The notes: generated from the letters alone by a model not told the origin. Shown: positions 7,773 to 16,877, counted from the first letter of the stretch. The stretch is DNA of 64,000 nt from Dyadobacter sp. LHD-138 (GCF_030929615.1 NZ_JAVFVU010000008.1:1-64000); one strand, 5' to 3'. A program made the numbers and translations.

Positions 7773-8459
7773 ATGACACTAAATACACTGCTCCGCTATT
7801 TAAAGGGAAATCACAAAGTGGCCTTGCTAGCGCTGGTTTCTGCTTCTTCTTTATCGCTTTTATTTTTCAGAATTCTTATCACACAAAATCTCGGCTTTAT
7901 CTTTCTTCCATGGAATTTATTCCTTGCCTGGGTGCCCCTTTTTTACATTAAATGGGTTTGGCAAAAAGAGCTCTCGGGCGCTATCCCGTTCTGGCTGCTG
8001 CTGATACATTTATCCGTCTGGCTGCTTTTCTTTCCGAATGCGCCTTACATCATCACCGATCTGCTTCATTTGAGAGCAACCTCAGCGGACATGATCTGGT
8101 TTGACGCGCTCATGATTTTCACGTTTGCGGTTTCCGGCTTTCTGACAGGACTTTATTCTATCAGAATCGTCCATCGCCTGCTGACGCATCGCTGGAATGA
8201 GTCAATTGCCTGGCTGGCCATCGCCGGTTCGATGTTCCTGAGCGGATTTGGTGTCTTTTTGGGCAGATATGGACGCTGGAACAGCTGGGATATTATTGCA
8301 CAGCCGATGTCACTGGCGCGGGGCATTTTACACAGCATGCGTGACCCTTTTGCCATAAAACACACCTTCACGTTTTCGTTCGTGCTGATGTTGTTGTACT
8401 TTGCATTCCATATTTTCGCAGAAATGAAAAGAAATGACTCAACCCATAAATATTCGTAA
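7773..8459 (+). CDS. DUF1361 multi-pass membrane protein
   Basis: A 228-residue inner-membrane protein with about six or seven hydrophobic segments (e.g. residues 17-33, 40-62, 72-90, 108-130, 145-165, 197-213). The family signature WLLFFPNAPYIITDLLHL lies at residues ~87-104, with the polar segment FGVFLGRYGRWNSWD at ~165-180. DUF1361 has no established function. It is first in the operon DUF1361-dgkA-membrane protein-winged helix, and its 3' end overlaps dgkA by 26 bp, which implies coupled translation. Confidence 0.85.
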   Translation: MTLNTLLRYLKGNHKVALLALVSASSLSLLFFRILITQNLGFIFLPWNLFLAWVPLFYIKWVWQKELSGAIPFWLLLIHLSVWLLFFPNAPYIITDLLHLRATSADMIWFDALMIFTFAVSGFLTGLYSIRIVHRLLTHRWNESIAWLAIAGSMFLSGFGVFLGRYGRWNSWDIIAQPMSLARGILHSMRDPFAIKHTFTFSFVLMLLYFAFHIFAEMKRNDSTHKYS

Positions 8460-8811
8460 AGCGCTTAAAAGTTTCCGTTATGCCGGTGTCGGCATTTACG
8501 ATTTATTCCGGCAGGAAAACAACGCAAAAATCCATTTACTGGCTGCCGGCCTGATCGTAATAGCCGGAATCAGCTTTAAACTTTCAGCAACAGAATGGTG
8601 CATTATCACGATTCAGATTGCGCTGGTATGGTCCGCAGAAGCTTTTAACACGGCGATTGAAAAACTGGCCGATACGGTAACCACAGACTACCATCCGTCG
8701 ATTAAGATCGTAAAGGACGTGGCCGCAGCCGGTGTTTTGATCCTTGCAATTTCTGCCGTTGTTGTAGCCGGATTTATCTTTTTCCCAAAAATCTGGGAAT
8801 GCCTGAACTAA
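8434..8811 (+). CDS. dgkA: Diacylglycerol/undecaprenol kinase family protein
   Basis: A 125-residue inner-membrane lipid kinase of the DgkA family. Three transmembrane helices lie at about 33-48, 55-72 and 93-117. The catalytic signature EAFNTAIEKLADTV (residues ~69-82) carries the conserved Glu and Asn, and RQENNAKIH precedes helix 1. Family members phosphorylate diacylglycerol or undecaprenol, recycling lipid carriers for envelope synthesis. It starts inside the DUF1361 gene and ends 26 bp before the next gene. Confidence 0.9.
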   Translation: MTQPINIRKALKSFRYAGVGIYDLFRQENNAKIHLLAAGLIVIAGISFKLSATEWCIITIQIALVWSAEAFNTAIEKLADTVTTDYHPSIKIVKDVAAAGVLILAISAVVVAGFIFFPKIWECLN

Positions 8812-8837
8812 ACTCTTATCTCCGAATCTGATTATAT

Positions 8838-9956
8838 ATGTCCGCAAACCAAGACTCACTACACACCTTAAACGAAATCCGCGACCTGATGGAACGGTCA
8901 AACAAGTTCCTTTCACTGAGCGGATTAAGCGGTGTTTTTGCAGGTATTTTCGCATTGATCGGTGCAGCTGTGGCTTATGTCCGTTTAAAAACAGACTGGT
9001 TCACCGAAAGTTTTTCATCGTATGATACCTCCGGCGCCATTACCCAAAAAGAGGCCATAAACTTTCTGCTTCTGGACGGGACACTGGTGCTGTTCTTTTC
9101 CTTAGCCATTGGCATTTTACTGACGGTTAGAAAAGCACACAAAAAGGGGTTTCAGGTTTGGAATAAAAACTCGCGCAGGCTACTTCTGGGTATGATCATT
9201 CCCCTTGCAACCGGCGGGATATTTTGTCTGGCTATGCTTTCTTATGGTTACATCTGGCTCGTATTGCCGGCCACTTTGATTTTTTACGGATTAGCTTTGT
9301 TTAACGCAAGCCGTTATACCTGGCCGGAGGTTTCCTACATGGGCATTCTTGAAATTATTATTGGCGCTATGGCGCTATTTTTCACCGGGTTTTCGCTTTT
9401 CTTCTGGGCGCTGGGGTTCGGCGTGTTACACATTGTGTATGGGTTTGCGATGTATCACAAATACGATCGTGAAGGCGGTAGTTCTTTTAAAACGCCAAAG
9501 GGCGGACTTTCGGCTTTACTGCTTATCTTGCTTTCCTCGGCTTTTTGTCAGGCACAAATACCATCTGCTTTACCCACAGACACCACCGCCAGAAAATGGT
9601 ACGATAAGGAAACAATCTATCTTCAGGGCGCTAATAGTTATATAAAAAACAATGTTGTGTATACCGGACAAAAAGCGATCAGAAAGGAATTTATGATTTC
9701 TGAAGGCGGTATGCAGTTATATCTCGGTTCGAGGCGCAAGCGGAATCTCGCCCTGGTTATCTCCATTGCCGGTTCTGCCGGCTCCATTTTTTCACTGGTA
9801 ACAGGCAACCGGGATGCACTGAAAAAATTCTTTTGGGTATCCCTCGGCACCGGACTCGCATCGACAATCATTACGGCACAGGCCAATAATCAGCGCGATC
9901 AGGCGGTATGGCTTCGCAACCGGGATGCGCTACTTTTTATGGAAGTCAACAAATAG
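8838..9956 (+). CDS. Membrane protein with C-terminal second module, unknown function
   Basis: A 372-residue protein in two parts. Residues 1-215 have a soluble start (NEIRDLMERSNKFLSLSG) and about five membrane segments (28-48, 72-95, 113-135, 138-155, 163-188). At residue ~222 a sequence like a signal peptide appears (GLSALLLILLSSAFCQAQ). After it comes a soluble stretch (residues 242-300) and a short hydrophobic hairpin (~305-345). The second half looks as if a formerly separate exported protein was fused on. Such membrane proteins are often encoded next to HTH_34 regulators in Bacteroidota, as here (30 bp gap), and may be the signal-sensing partner. Confidence 0.6.
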   Translation: MSANQDSLHTLNEIRDLMERSNKFLSLSGLSGVFAGIFALIGAAVAYVRLKTDWFTESFSSYDTSGAITQKEAINFLLLDGTLVLFFSLAIGILLTVRKAHKKGFQVWNKNSRRLLLGMIIPLATGGIFCLAMLSYGYIWLVLPATLIFYGLALFNASRYTWPEVSYMGILEIIIGAMALFFTGFSLFFWALGFGVLHIVYGFAMYHKYDREGGSSFKTPKGGLSALLLILLSSAFCQAQIPSALPTDTTARKWYDKETIYLQGANSYIKNNVVYTGQKAIRKEFMISEGGMQLYLGSRRKRNLALVISIAGSAGSIFSLVTGNRDALKKFFWVSLGTGLASTIITAQANNQRDQAVWLRNRDALLFMEVNK

Positions 9957-9986
9957 TTCTCAATGACTTCATAACTTGCGGGCACA

Positions 9987-10283
9987 ATGGAATGGTTAGA
10001 AAAATTTAATAAAGTATTTGAAAGTAAAATTCGCCTCGGATTGATGTCCGTTCTGGTGGTGAATGATGCCGTAAGTTTTAATGAACTGAAAGAGCTCCTG
10101 CAACTTACGGACGGGAATCTCGCGTCACATCTGAAGGCGTTGGAGGAAACGGCATATATCCTGGTTCAAAAACAATTTGTCGGACGAAAACCCAATACTA
10201 CTTACAAGGCGACGGAAGCCGGACAAAAAGCCTTCACCGACCACCTTCAGGTTTTGGAAAATATGATCCGACAAAATATGTAA
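9987..10283 (+). CDS. Winged-helix DNA-binding regulator (HTH_34 type)
   Basis: A 98-residue cytoplasmic regulator that is almost entirely one winged helix-turn-helix. Its signature FESKIRLGLMSVLVVNDAVSF is followed by FNELKELLQLTDGNLASHLK, as in the MarR/ArsR-like HTH_34 family. There is no sensor domain. It is last in the four-gene operon and likely autoregulates it through the palindrome at 7739-7757. A bidirectional terminator follows at 15 bp. Confidence 0.85.
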   Translation: MEWLEKFNKVFESKIRLGLMSVLVVNDAVSFNELKELLQLTDGNLASHLKALEETAYILVQKQFVGRKPNTTYKATEAGQKAFTDHLQVLENMIRQNM

Positions 10284-10297
10284 ACCGGATAGCAGTT

Positions 10298-10345
10298 AAA
10301 ATAAAAGCGCAGGGCATGAAATTTCGTGCCCTGCGCTTTTATTTT
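10298..10345. terminator. Bidirectional terminator
   Basis: Perfect 19-bp arms (10298-10316 and 10327-10345), including aaaataaaagcgcagggca. The A tract on one side and T tract on the other let it serve both the rightward winged-helix operon and the leftward DUF2911 gene. Confidence 0.9.
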
Positions 10346-10359
10346 AACAATCGTACTAT

Positions 10360-10860
10360 TTAGAATTTCAAAGGAACAGCGAAACCCGATTTATCCCACT
10401 GGAATTGTAGCTCAGTGTCTTTAGCTGTGAATGTCAGTTTTTCCTCAGAAGCTGCATACGTTTTCGCAGGAACTGTAATTTTCAACACATCCTTTGCCTT
10501 ATTTTTTTCATAATCATAAGCACCAGACTGGCCCACAACGCTGTTCAAAATAACGCTCCATTCTTTTTCACCAGGTATGGTAAACAAACTGTAAGTACCT
10601 GCCTTAACAGCCTTGCCTCCAAACTGACCATCTTTTTTAAATGTAATTTCAGTAGAAGCATTGGCACCGGTGCGCCAGATTTTACCATATTTTTCAAGAC
10701 TTTCGCTTCCTTCTTTACCAAAAAGTACACGTCCTTTTTTCGATGGCTGACCATAGGCCACGCTTACATTTTTGCCGTCAGCAGTAACTCTCGGGCTTTG
10801 TGCACATGACCAGCTAAATGCAACAAATGTCAATAATAAAGAGAAAAGAGTTTTTTTCAT
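10360..10860 (-). CDS. DUF2911 exported protein
   Basis: A 166-residue protein with a signal peptide (MKKTLFSLLLTFVAFSWSCAQ), followed by a DUF2911 domain over nearly all the rest. Characteristic pieces are VAYGQPSKKGRVLFG, KIWRTGANASTEITF and AGTYSLFTIPGEKEW. The function of the domain is not established. The Cys in SWSCAQ does not sit in a perfect lipobox, so lipidation is uncertain. It is a single-gene unit divergent from recG. Confidence 0.85.
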   Translation of the reverse strand: MKKTLFSLLLTFVAFSWSCAQSPRVTADGKNVSVAYGQPSKKGRVLFGKEGSESLEKYGKIWRTGANASTEITFKKDGQFGGKAVKAGTYSLFTIPGEKEWSVILNSVVGQSGAYDYEKNKAKDVLKITVPAKTYAASEEKLTFTAKDTELQFQWDKSGFAVPLKF

Positions 10861-10959
10861 AAATTTGTTTAGTAATGGTGGTTATTGAATCAGTAACGAA
10901 ATACGTAATTCAAAAGTTGTGAACCAAGTCATTTAGTTCAAATTTCGTACTTTTGAAAA

Positions 10960-13080
10960 ATGACTTCCGGAGAGCAAACACAAGTACGCAACAATTTTTT
11001 CGACACCAAAATCGAATTCCTTAAAGGCGTCGGTCCACAGCGGGCCGCACTGCTTAATCAGGAATTGGGTATATTCAATTATGGTGACCTGTTACAGCAT
11101 TATCCATTCAGGCATGAAGACAGGACTATCTTTCACAGGATAAGCCAGTTAACCGAATTATTACCAGCTGCCCAAATCAAAGGCCGGTTAAGAGAATGGA
11201 CGATTGTTGGTGAGGGAGGAAAAAAACGTCTCGTCGGCCAGTTTACGGACGGTACCGGCACGATCGATCTCGTATGGTTTCAAAGTATAAATTATTTCGA
11301 AAAATACCTGCGCCCCAATGCGGAATATATTGTTTATGGAAAGCCCGTAACCTTTGGGTCAAAGTGGAGCATCACACACCCGGAAATTGAATTATTAACC
11401 CAGGAAAATGAAAAAGGCGGTTATTGGCAGCCCGTTTATCCGCTGACCGAAAAACTCCGCAGGAAATTTGTTGACAGCAAAGCGATCGGTAAAATGATAC
11501 GGGGTCTACTGGAAATTGCCAGGCCGCATATCCGTGAAACGTTACCGGAAAATCTGGTTCAAAAATACCGGATGGTAACCAAAACGGATGCACTCTGGAA
11601 CCTGCATAATCCGCAAAGCCAGGCCTGGCTTCATCAGTCACAACGAAGATTGAAATTTGAAGAGCTTTTTTACAACCAGTTCAGGTTAATTAAAAACAAG
11701 CTTTTACATAAAACCGAATTCCCGGGACTGGTCTTTCACAGAACCACGCTGCTGCGTGAATTTTACGAAAATCACCTGCCTTTTGAGCTGACCGGCGCCC
11801 AGGTACGTGTACTCCATGAAATCCGTGAAGATCTGAAAACCGGAAAACAGATGAACCGGCTCTTACAGGGTGATGTAGGTTCCGGCAAAACGATCGTTGC
11901 TTTTATTACGATGCTTTTGGCATTGGACAACGATGCACAAGCCTGTCTGATGGCGCCCACAGAAATCCTGACGGATCAGCATTATCAGGGGCTTAAAATA
12001 TTTGCTGATTTGCTAGGCATCAATATTGGTAAACTGACGGGTTCAACAAAGAAAAAAGAGCGGGAGCTTATACACGCGCAACTGCTGGACGGCTCCATGC
12101 AGATTATCGTCGGCACACATGCACTGATCGAAGATATCGTGCAGTTTAAGAATCTGGGACTGTGTGTTATTGATGAACAACACCGGTTTGGCGTTGCCCA
12201 GCGCAGTAAGTTGTGGGCCAAAAACCAGTTCACCAATCCCCATATGCTGGTCATGACGGCGACGCCTATTCCCAGGACGCTGGCCATGACACTCTACGGA
12301 GACCTGGACATATCGGCGATCAATGAACTACCGGCGGGAAGAAAACCTATTAAAACCGTGCATCGTTATGACGCGCACCGGCTTTCCGTTTTTGGTTTTC
12401 TGCGGGACGAAATCGCAAAAGGGAGACAGATCTACATGGTTTATCCCTTGATTGAAGAATCGGAAAAACTGGATTTAAAAGACTTGATGGACGGTTACGA
12501 GAGCATTGCCCGGGCATTTCCCGATGTACCGTTAAGTATCCTTCACGGAAAAATGAAGCCCAAAGACAAGGATTTCGAAATGGCACGTTTTGTCAGGGCA
12601 GAGACCAAAATAATGGTAGCGACCACGGTAATTGAGGTTGGGGTTAATGTCCCAAATGCCTCTGTGATGGTTGTTGAAAATGCCGAACGCTTTGGTTTAT
12701 CCCAGCTTCATCAGCTGCGCGGACGGGTTGGTCGCGGAGCGGAACAATCTTATTGTATTCTGATCACCGATTATAAAATCAGTAAGGAAACCAAGCTACG
12801 GCTGGAAACCATGTGCAGGACCAATGACGGTTTTGAAATTGCCGAGGTAGATTTGCAACTGCGTGGCCCCGGTGACATCTCAGGCACCCAGCAAAGCGGA
12901 CTTATGGATCTGTTAATTGCCAATCTGGCGCAGGACGGGGAAATTTTAAAAGCAGCGAGAATTTCGGCAGAAGCAATTTTAAATACTGATCCTGATCTGG
13001 TGCAGCCCGAAAACGCGCCGATCCGGAATCATATCAATAACATGCGGAAGGAAGAGACGAACTGGAGCCGGATTAGTTAA
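10960..13080 (+). CDS. recG: ATP-dependent DNA helicase RecG
   Basis: A 706-residue branched-DNA helicase that reverses stalled forks and processes Holliday junctions. The N-terminal wedge/OB domain covers residues ~15-240. Walker A GDVGSGKT lies near 304-311, and the DEQH box (VIDEQHRFGVAQRS) near 404. MTATPIPRTLAMTLYGDLD follows, then the helicase C domain with VATTVIEVGVNVPNA and QLRGRVGR. The length is normal for RecG (about 690-710). All motifs are intact. The ATG at 10960 gives a slightly polar start before the IEFLKGVGP motif typical of RecG. Confidence 0.97.
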   Translation: MTSGEQTQVRNNFFDTKIEFLKGVGPQRAALLNQELGIFNYGDLLQHYPFRHEDRTIFHRISQLTELLPAAQIKGRLREWTIVGEGGKKRLVGQFTDGTGTIDLVWFQSINYFEKYLRPNAEYIVYGKPVTFGSKWSITHPEIELLTQENEKGGYWQPVYPLTEKLRRKFVDSKAIGKMIRGLLEIARPHIRETLPENLVQKYRMVTKTDALWNLHNPQSQAWLHQSQRRLKFEELFYNQFRLIKNKLLHKTEFPGLVFHRTTLLREFYENHLPFELTGAQVRVLHEIREDLKTGKQMNRLLQGDVGSGKTIVAFITMLLALDNDAQACLMAPTEILTDQHYQGLKIFADLLGINIGKLTGSTKKKERELIHAQLLDGSMQIIVGTHALIEDIVQFKNLGLCVIDEQHRFGVAQRSKLWAKNQFTNPHMLVMTATPIPRTLAMTLYGDLDISAINELPAGRKPIKTVHRYDAHRLSVFGFLRDEIAKGRQIYMVYPLIEESEKLDLKDLMDGYESIARAFPDVPLSILHGKMKPKDKDFEMARFVRAETKIMVATTVIEVGVNVPNASVMVVENAERFGLSQLHQLRGRVGRGAEQSYCILITDYKISKETKLRLETMCRTNDGFEIAEVDLQLRGPGDISGTQQSGLMDLLIANLAQDGEILKAARISAEAILNTDPDLVQPENAPIRNHINNMRKEETNWSRIS

Positions 13081-13084
13081 AAAA

Positions 13085-13417
13085 TTACGCTGACTGCAAC
13101 CCTTTTACATCGGCATTGATAAAATGCCTGATAGTTTCACGGCTAACCTTTTTTTCCGCATGCCATAAATCATATTTTTTCTGCAAATTCATCCACAACT
13201 CCGCGCTTGTACCAAAAGCTTCCGACAGCTTTATAGCCATTTCCGGACTAATACCCGATTTCATATGGAGGATTTGTGACAAGGTTTTGCGATTTACACC
13301 CAAACCTTCGGCAATTTCCGTTATAGTAAAGGTTTCATTAGTTTCCTCTCTCAATCCCTCAATCATGCCATTTAAGATTGCCCCTGGATGGGCCGGACGC
13401 ATTCCTCTCTTCAACAT
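13085..13417 (-). CDS. higA: HigA-family antitoxin (XRE helix-turn-helix)
   Basis: A 110-residue antitoxin and repressor. The N-terminus MRPAHPGAILNGMIEGL is the HigA/VapA-type signature. The HTH follows (TITEIAEGLGVNRKTLSQILHM), then ISPEMAIKLSEAFGTSAELW. It lies 12 bp after the toxin gene, in the reversed order (toxin first) usual for HigBA. It would neutralise the toxin and repress the shared promoter. Its 3' end is 5 bp from the recG stop, tail to tail. Confidence 0.92.
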   Translation of the reverse strand: MLKRGMRPAHPGAILNGMIEGLREETNETFTITEIAEGLGVNRKTLSQILHMKSGISPEMAIKLSEAFGTSAELWMNLQKKYDLWHAEKKVSRETIRHFINADVKGLQSA

Positions 13418-13429
13418 AACAATTTCCTT

Positions 13430-13708
13430 TTAATGATAATCTACAAAGTCAACATCGTAAGCACTGCCATCCATAAAACGAAAAATGATCCGATAGTTCG
13501 CGTTTACTTTTATTGAATAAAAATCCTTTAGCTCTCCACTCAACTTATGCAACCGATAACCAGGAATATTTAACTGCTCCACATCGTTCGCAGTGTCTAA
13601 CAAAGATACAATTTCCCGCACTTTATCCACCAAATGACCCGTAAGCTTTGAGGCATTATCATTTTCAAACAAAAGTTTAATTCCTTTATGCTGAATACTT
13701 TCTATCAT
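13430..13708 (-). CDS. higB: HigB-family toxin (RelE/ParE fold)
   Basis: A 92-residue ribosome-dependent mRNA endonuclease of the HigB branch. It begins MIESIQHKGIKLLFE and has the typical RLHKLSGELKDFYSIKVNANYRIIF core. The arginine of NYRIIFRF and the distal Asp/His (DVDFVDYH) are at the places expected for active-site residues. It precedes higA by 12 bp. The full length suggests a functional module. Confidence 0.92.
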   Translation of the reverse strand: MIESIQHKGIKLLFENDNASKLTGHLVDKVREIVSLLDTANDVEQLNIPGYRLHKLSGELKDFYSIKVNANYRIIFRFMDGSAYDVDFVDYH

Positions 13709-13842
13709 AACCGCAAATGGACAACCAATAAAGCTTCCTCCGACACAATTTGAGACGTCAGAAAACTAAAAAGTAATCCTGTTTGCAACACACAAGCGTT
13801 CGGATACGATTCTCGAATCCATCCAAACACCCCCAAAACAAA

Positions 13843-13877
13843 AAAGCCCCAGAAGTATAACAAACTTCCGGGGCTTT
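13843..13877 (-). terminator. Terminator of the FGGY kinase gene
   Basis: Arms aaagccccagaagt (13843-13856) and acttccggggcttt (13864-13877) pair with one mismatch. On the minus strand the hairpin is followed by a T tract (TTTTTTGTTTT, complement of about 13834-13845). Confidence 0.85.
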
Positions 13878-13897
13878 CATAAAACAATATAATCTTA

Positions 13898-15241
13898 TCA
13901 GGCAACCACTTCCCTGATCTCACTTTTAAATTCAAAAGATTGAGGTCTTGTCACGTGCAGCGCTGCACCCAGGGATGTCGCATAAGGCAAATCCGTCGCA
14001 TACACTTTATGATCAGGAAAATAACCTGCGATCAAGCGGGTAAATATCTCATTTTTAGCAAATCCGCCATCAATATAAATGGAATGCACATCCTTGACAC
14101 CGATCAAATTCAGTGAAACTTTAAGCATTTCCGTCAGTCCCTTGATCAAATGATGGTAAGCAGCCTCCGGTGATGCAAAGGCACTGATCTGCCATTCCTT
14201 CGTATTTACTTCCGGAAATGGCCCGTTTCCAGCCATACAGGCCGCATAAAACGGAGGCGTATCGGCTTTTAAAATCTCTTCGTTATAGGCTACCTTCTTA
14301 TAAAAGTCTTTCTCAACTTTGAAATATTCCGCAATTCGTTTTACCTGAAAATCGTGCTCACGGCCCATAAACAGACGCGACGTCGTGACGCCACTACCTT
14401 CCGGTGTCAGGTAATTCATGCAATCCCGATCCAGCTGGTGCGAGGTAAGCGGTTTAGAATAAAACGGATTGAAGTTAATACACCAGGTACCGGTGGACAA
14501 TAATACAAACGGCTTTTTAACGGCCATTCTGTACGGTACCAATGCCGATGAACTATCGTGAAGACCAAATCCTGATTGTATTGTTTTTTCAGCATCGCGA
14601 TAAATAAACGACGACGAGGCCAATACCGGCGGAAGTTTTTTCTGAATACCTTCCTGTTTTACCCAGTCATGATAATCCCACATTTCAAAACTCCAAAGTG
14701 CCGTATGACATCCTATGGAGGTATAGTCACTGGCTTTTCTTCCAGTCAACAGGAACAAAATATACTGTGGTAAATGAAGCGAGGAAACTATCTTCTTATA
14801 AACATCAGGTTTGGTATGTTTAAGCCAATACAGCTGCATACCCGAATTCAACATGCCCATAGCCGGTGAGCCCGTCTGCAGTGCAATGCGTGTCGGATCG
14901 CCGTGGGTGCTGTAAAATTGGTTTAAAAGTGCCTCAGGAAGCGGTTTTAAATAAGAATATAACGGTGTAACCGGTTTATTGGCTGCATCCAGATGGACCA
15001 GACTCGCTCCATAAGCCGCGGCATTCACCGCCTGAATATGATATTTTGGATTATTCTTTAAATCAGCCCAGCGCTCTTCAACCCATTGCGTTAACAATTC
15101 AATATTTTCCGTTGGAAATCCATCCTCATCCGTTGTCTCAGGAAGCGACTCGGTAACTTCTTCTATGATCTGATACTTTTCATCAAAAAGTACATACTTC
15201 TTATTGGTTCTGCCAATATCAAAAACCGCCGTTACTTTCAT
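13898..15241 (-). CDS. FGGY-family carbohydrate kinase
   Basis: A 447-residue cytosolic sugar kinase with the two actin-like ATPase domains of the family. The N-terminal phosphate motif reads VFDIGRTNKKYVLFD, with Gly-Arg-Thr-Asn-Lys where xylulokinases usually have Gly-Thr-Ser. LLSTGTWCINFNPF is near 245 and IDGGFAKNEIFTRLIAGYF near 390 (adenosine motif). The divergent N-terminal motif resembles rhamnulokinase/fuculokinase-like Bacteroidota kinases, so an L-sugar ketose substrate is possible but unproven. No isomerase or aldolase gene is beside it. Confidence 0.82.
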   Translation of the reverse strand: MKVTAVFDIGRTNKKYVLFDEKYQIIEEVTESLPETTDEDGFPTENIELLTQWVEERWADLKNNPKYHIQAVNAAAYGASLVHLDAANKPVTPLYSYLKPLPEALLNQFYSTHGDPTRIALQTGSPAMGMLNSGMQLYWLKHTKPDVYKKIVSSLHLPQYILFLLTGRKASDYTSIGCHTALWSFEMWDYHDWVKQEGIQKKLPPVLASSSFIYRDAEKTIQSGFGLHDSSSALVPYRMAVKKPFVLLSTGTWCINFNPFYSKPLTSHQLDRDCMNYLTPEGSGVTTSRLFMGREHDFQVKRIAEYFKVEKDFYKKVAYNEEILKADTPPFYAACMAGNGPFPEVNTKEWQISAFASPEAAYHHLIKGLTEMLKVSLNLIGVKDVHSIYIDGGFAKNEIFTRLIAGYFPDHKVYATDLPYATSLGAALHVTRPQSFEFKSEIREVVA

Positions 15242-15387
15242 TATTTTGTATGCGCTATCACTTTTAATATACGGAAATCTATTTTTCGGTTAATATAGTG
15301 ACTTTACTTTAAAAGCTATACCCTTAGTCTGACTTTTAAAAATCTTACTTATTCACCGAATATCATTAAACCAGGCTTCCTGATCCC

Positions 15388-16083
15388 CTACTCGGATTTT
15401 TCCAGAATTGGCTTTAAAACGGTCACCCAGCGTCTGTAACCTTCCTCGTTCATGTGCAGGCTGTCTTTCAGGAATATGCTGCCGTCGGGACGTCCGTTTT
15501 TCATCATCACAGGCCACATATCGATATATTGATGGCGGCGGTCACTTTTGATAAAATCGCTGATGAGCTTGTTGGCCTTTTCAACATCTGCCTTTTTAGC
15601 CCAGCGCGAAGGCGAAGGCTTTAACGAGACACCGAAAATCCGTGCAGCGGGTTCTTTTTCATGAATTAACTTCGTTAATGTCACATAGGCATCCCTGACC
15701 TGCTCAGGCGTTTTTTTCTTTTCGCCAAACATGTCATTTTCACAGTAAATGACAATGGTTTTGGGATGATACTTAAAAATGGTGCGATCGGCATAATGAA
15801 TTACTTCCGGTAATGTTGATCCGCCAAAACCACGGTTTATGATCGGCATAGGCGCTAAATCTTTATCAGCGTTTGTCCATTTCGTAAACGTGGAACTTCC
15901 GGCTAAAACGATACCGCCCGCTGTCGGCATTTTTTCAGCATCCTTTTTCTCAAAAGCAACAATGGCACTTTCGGATCTGTCAACCGCATAATCCGGCTCC
16001 CAGGGGGGATCAATGGAATTATAATTCGGTTTCTGACATGAAACAATGGCAAAGAGACCGAGTACAATAAAATATTTTTTCAT
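15388..16083 (-). CDS. SGNH/GDSL-type hydrolase lipoprotein
   Basis: A 231-residue protein exported by a lipoprotein signal (FAIVSC, Cys16). It has SGNH-hydrolase blocks: LAGSSTFTKW with the nucleophile Ser, NRGFGGSTLPEV (Gly block), IVIYCENDMFG (Asn block), and DSLHMNEEGYRRW with the catalytic Asp and His. It probably deacylates sugars or lipids at the cell surface. Six bases before the ATG is the T tract of the preceding terminator, so its expression may depend on read-through or a short leader. Confidence 0.85.
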   Translation of the reverse strand: MKKYFIVLGLFAIVSCQKPNYNSIDPPWEPDYAVDRSESAIVAFEKKDAEKMPTAGGIVLAGSSTFTKWTNADKDLAPMPIINRGFGGSTLPEVIHYADRTIFKYHPKTIVIYCENDMFGEKKKTPEQVRDAYVTLTKLIHEKEPAARIFGVSLKPSPSRWAKKADVEKANKLISDFIKSDRRHQYIDMWPVMMKNGRPDGSIFLKDSLHMNEEGYRRWVTVLKPILEKSE

Positions 16084-16089
16084 CTTAAA

Positions 16090-16124
16090 TAAAAAGTGGA
16101 TATACCGAAGAAGGCATATCCACT
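16090..16124 (-). terminator. Terminator between the small barrel gene and the SGNH gene
   Basis: Arms agtggatat (16095-16103) and atatccact (16116-16124), 12-base loop. On the minus strand CCACTTTTTATTT follows. T-rich sequence on the plus-strand side also makes it weakly bidirectional. Confidence 0.65.
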
Positions 16125-16170
16125 GCGTTTTTAATGTATCTAACTGAATTATTTACGACCTCTGGCAACG

Positions 16171-16869
16171 TTATCTGCCATAAAAATAACGTAACCCGAA
16201 GCCTACACTTGGGAAGGTAAAACTGGGAGAGAATGCATAGGTCAGTTGCTTGGTTTTTCCGCCGTAGGACTGATCTCCAATTTCACTCTTGGTAAAAGCA
16301 TATCCAACATTAAATGGATTGGAAAAAGCCAGGCTGCCAGATACCCACCATTTTTCCGATAGCTTATAATAAAGCCCGGCATTTAAACCAAAGGATAGTG
16401 AAATTTTGCTCGTTTGCGTCTCCAATAGTTCGTGACTATTGGAGAGCGTCGAAAATTCCTTTGCATTCAAGTAACCCAGGCTGATATCCGGACCACCGAA
16501 AATACCGAGCTTATCATTAAAATGCTTGTAGAAATGCCAGAATTTACCCAGGCCGAAACCGACATTATTTATACCGGATTTGTCAATTATTTTACTCTCG
16601 CCATTGTTACTCGTATAATAGTTCGCTTTTTTCCCTCCAAGCGAATTGCTGAGACTCCAACCTGACACGCGTGTATCAGTCTTAAACTTCCCTAAATTGA
16701 TATTAAAGTTGTAACCGTAATTATTCGATGCTGCTACCTGAGAGGGATTTTGATTGCTAAAATTTATCCCGGCTGATCCTGAAATAAATCGCTTGCCTTC
16801 CAACTGCGCATGCGCCATTTCAGAGCCGCCCAGTAATAACATGGTAAATAAAAAGAATATGTTTTTCAT
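16171..16869 (-). CDS. Outer-membrane beta-barrel protein
   Basis: A 232-residue protein with a clear signal peptide (MKNIFFLFTMLLLGGSEMAHAQ) and alternating amphipathic strands. It ends in an aromatic residue-rich strand (FPSVGFGLRYFYGR), as expected for an OmpW/OmpX-like barrel. The frame is open up to 16899, but the ATG at 16869 puts the signal peptide at the N-terminus. It starts 8 bp after its upstream neighbour stops, and both have the same size and plan, so they may be diverged duplicates. The function is unknown. Confidence 0.75.
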   Translation of the reverse strand: MKNIFFLFTMLLLGGSEMAHAQLEGKRFISGSAGINFSNQNPSQVAASNNYGYNFNINLGKFKTDTRVSGWSLSNSLGGKKANYYTSNNGESKIIDKSGINNVGFGLGKFWHFYKHFNDKLGIFGGPDISLGYLNAKEFSTLSNSHELLETQTSKISLSFGLNAGLYYKLSEKWWVSGSLAFSNPFNVGYAFTKSEIGDQSYGGKTKQLTYAFSPSFTFPSVGFGLRYFYGR

Positions 16870-16877
16870 AGCTGTGC

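Noticed and set aside
13705-13935. Minus-strand 76-codon ORF overlapping the kinase terminator
   Set aside because: It runs through a strong terminator and into the end of the FGGY kinase gene in another frame; composition is not protein-like.
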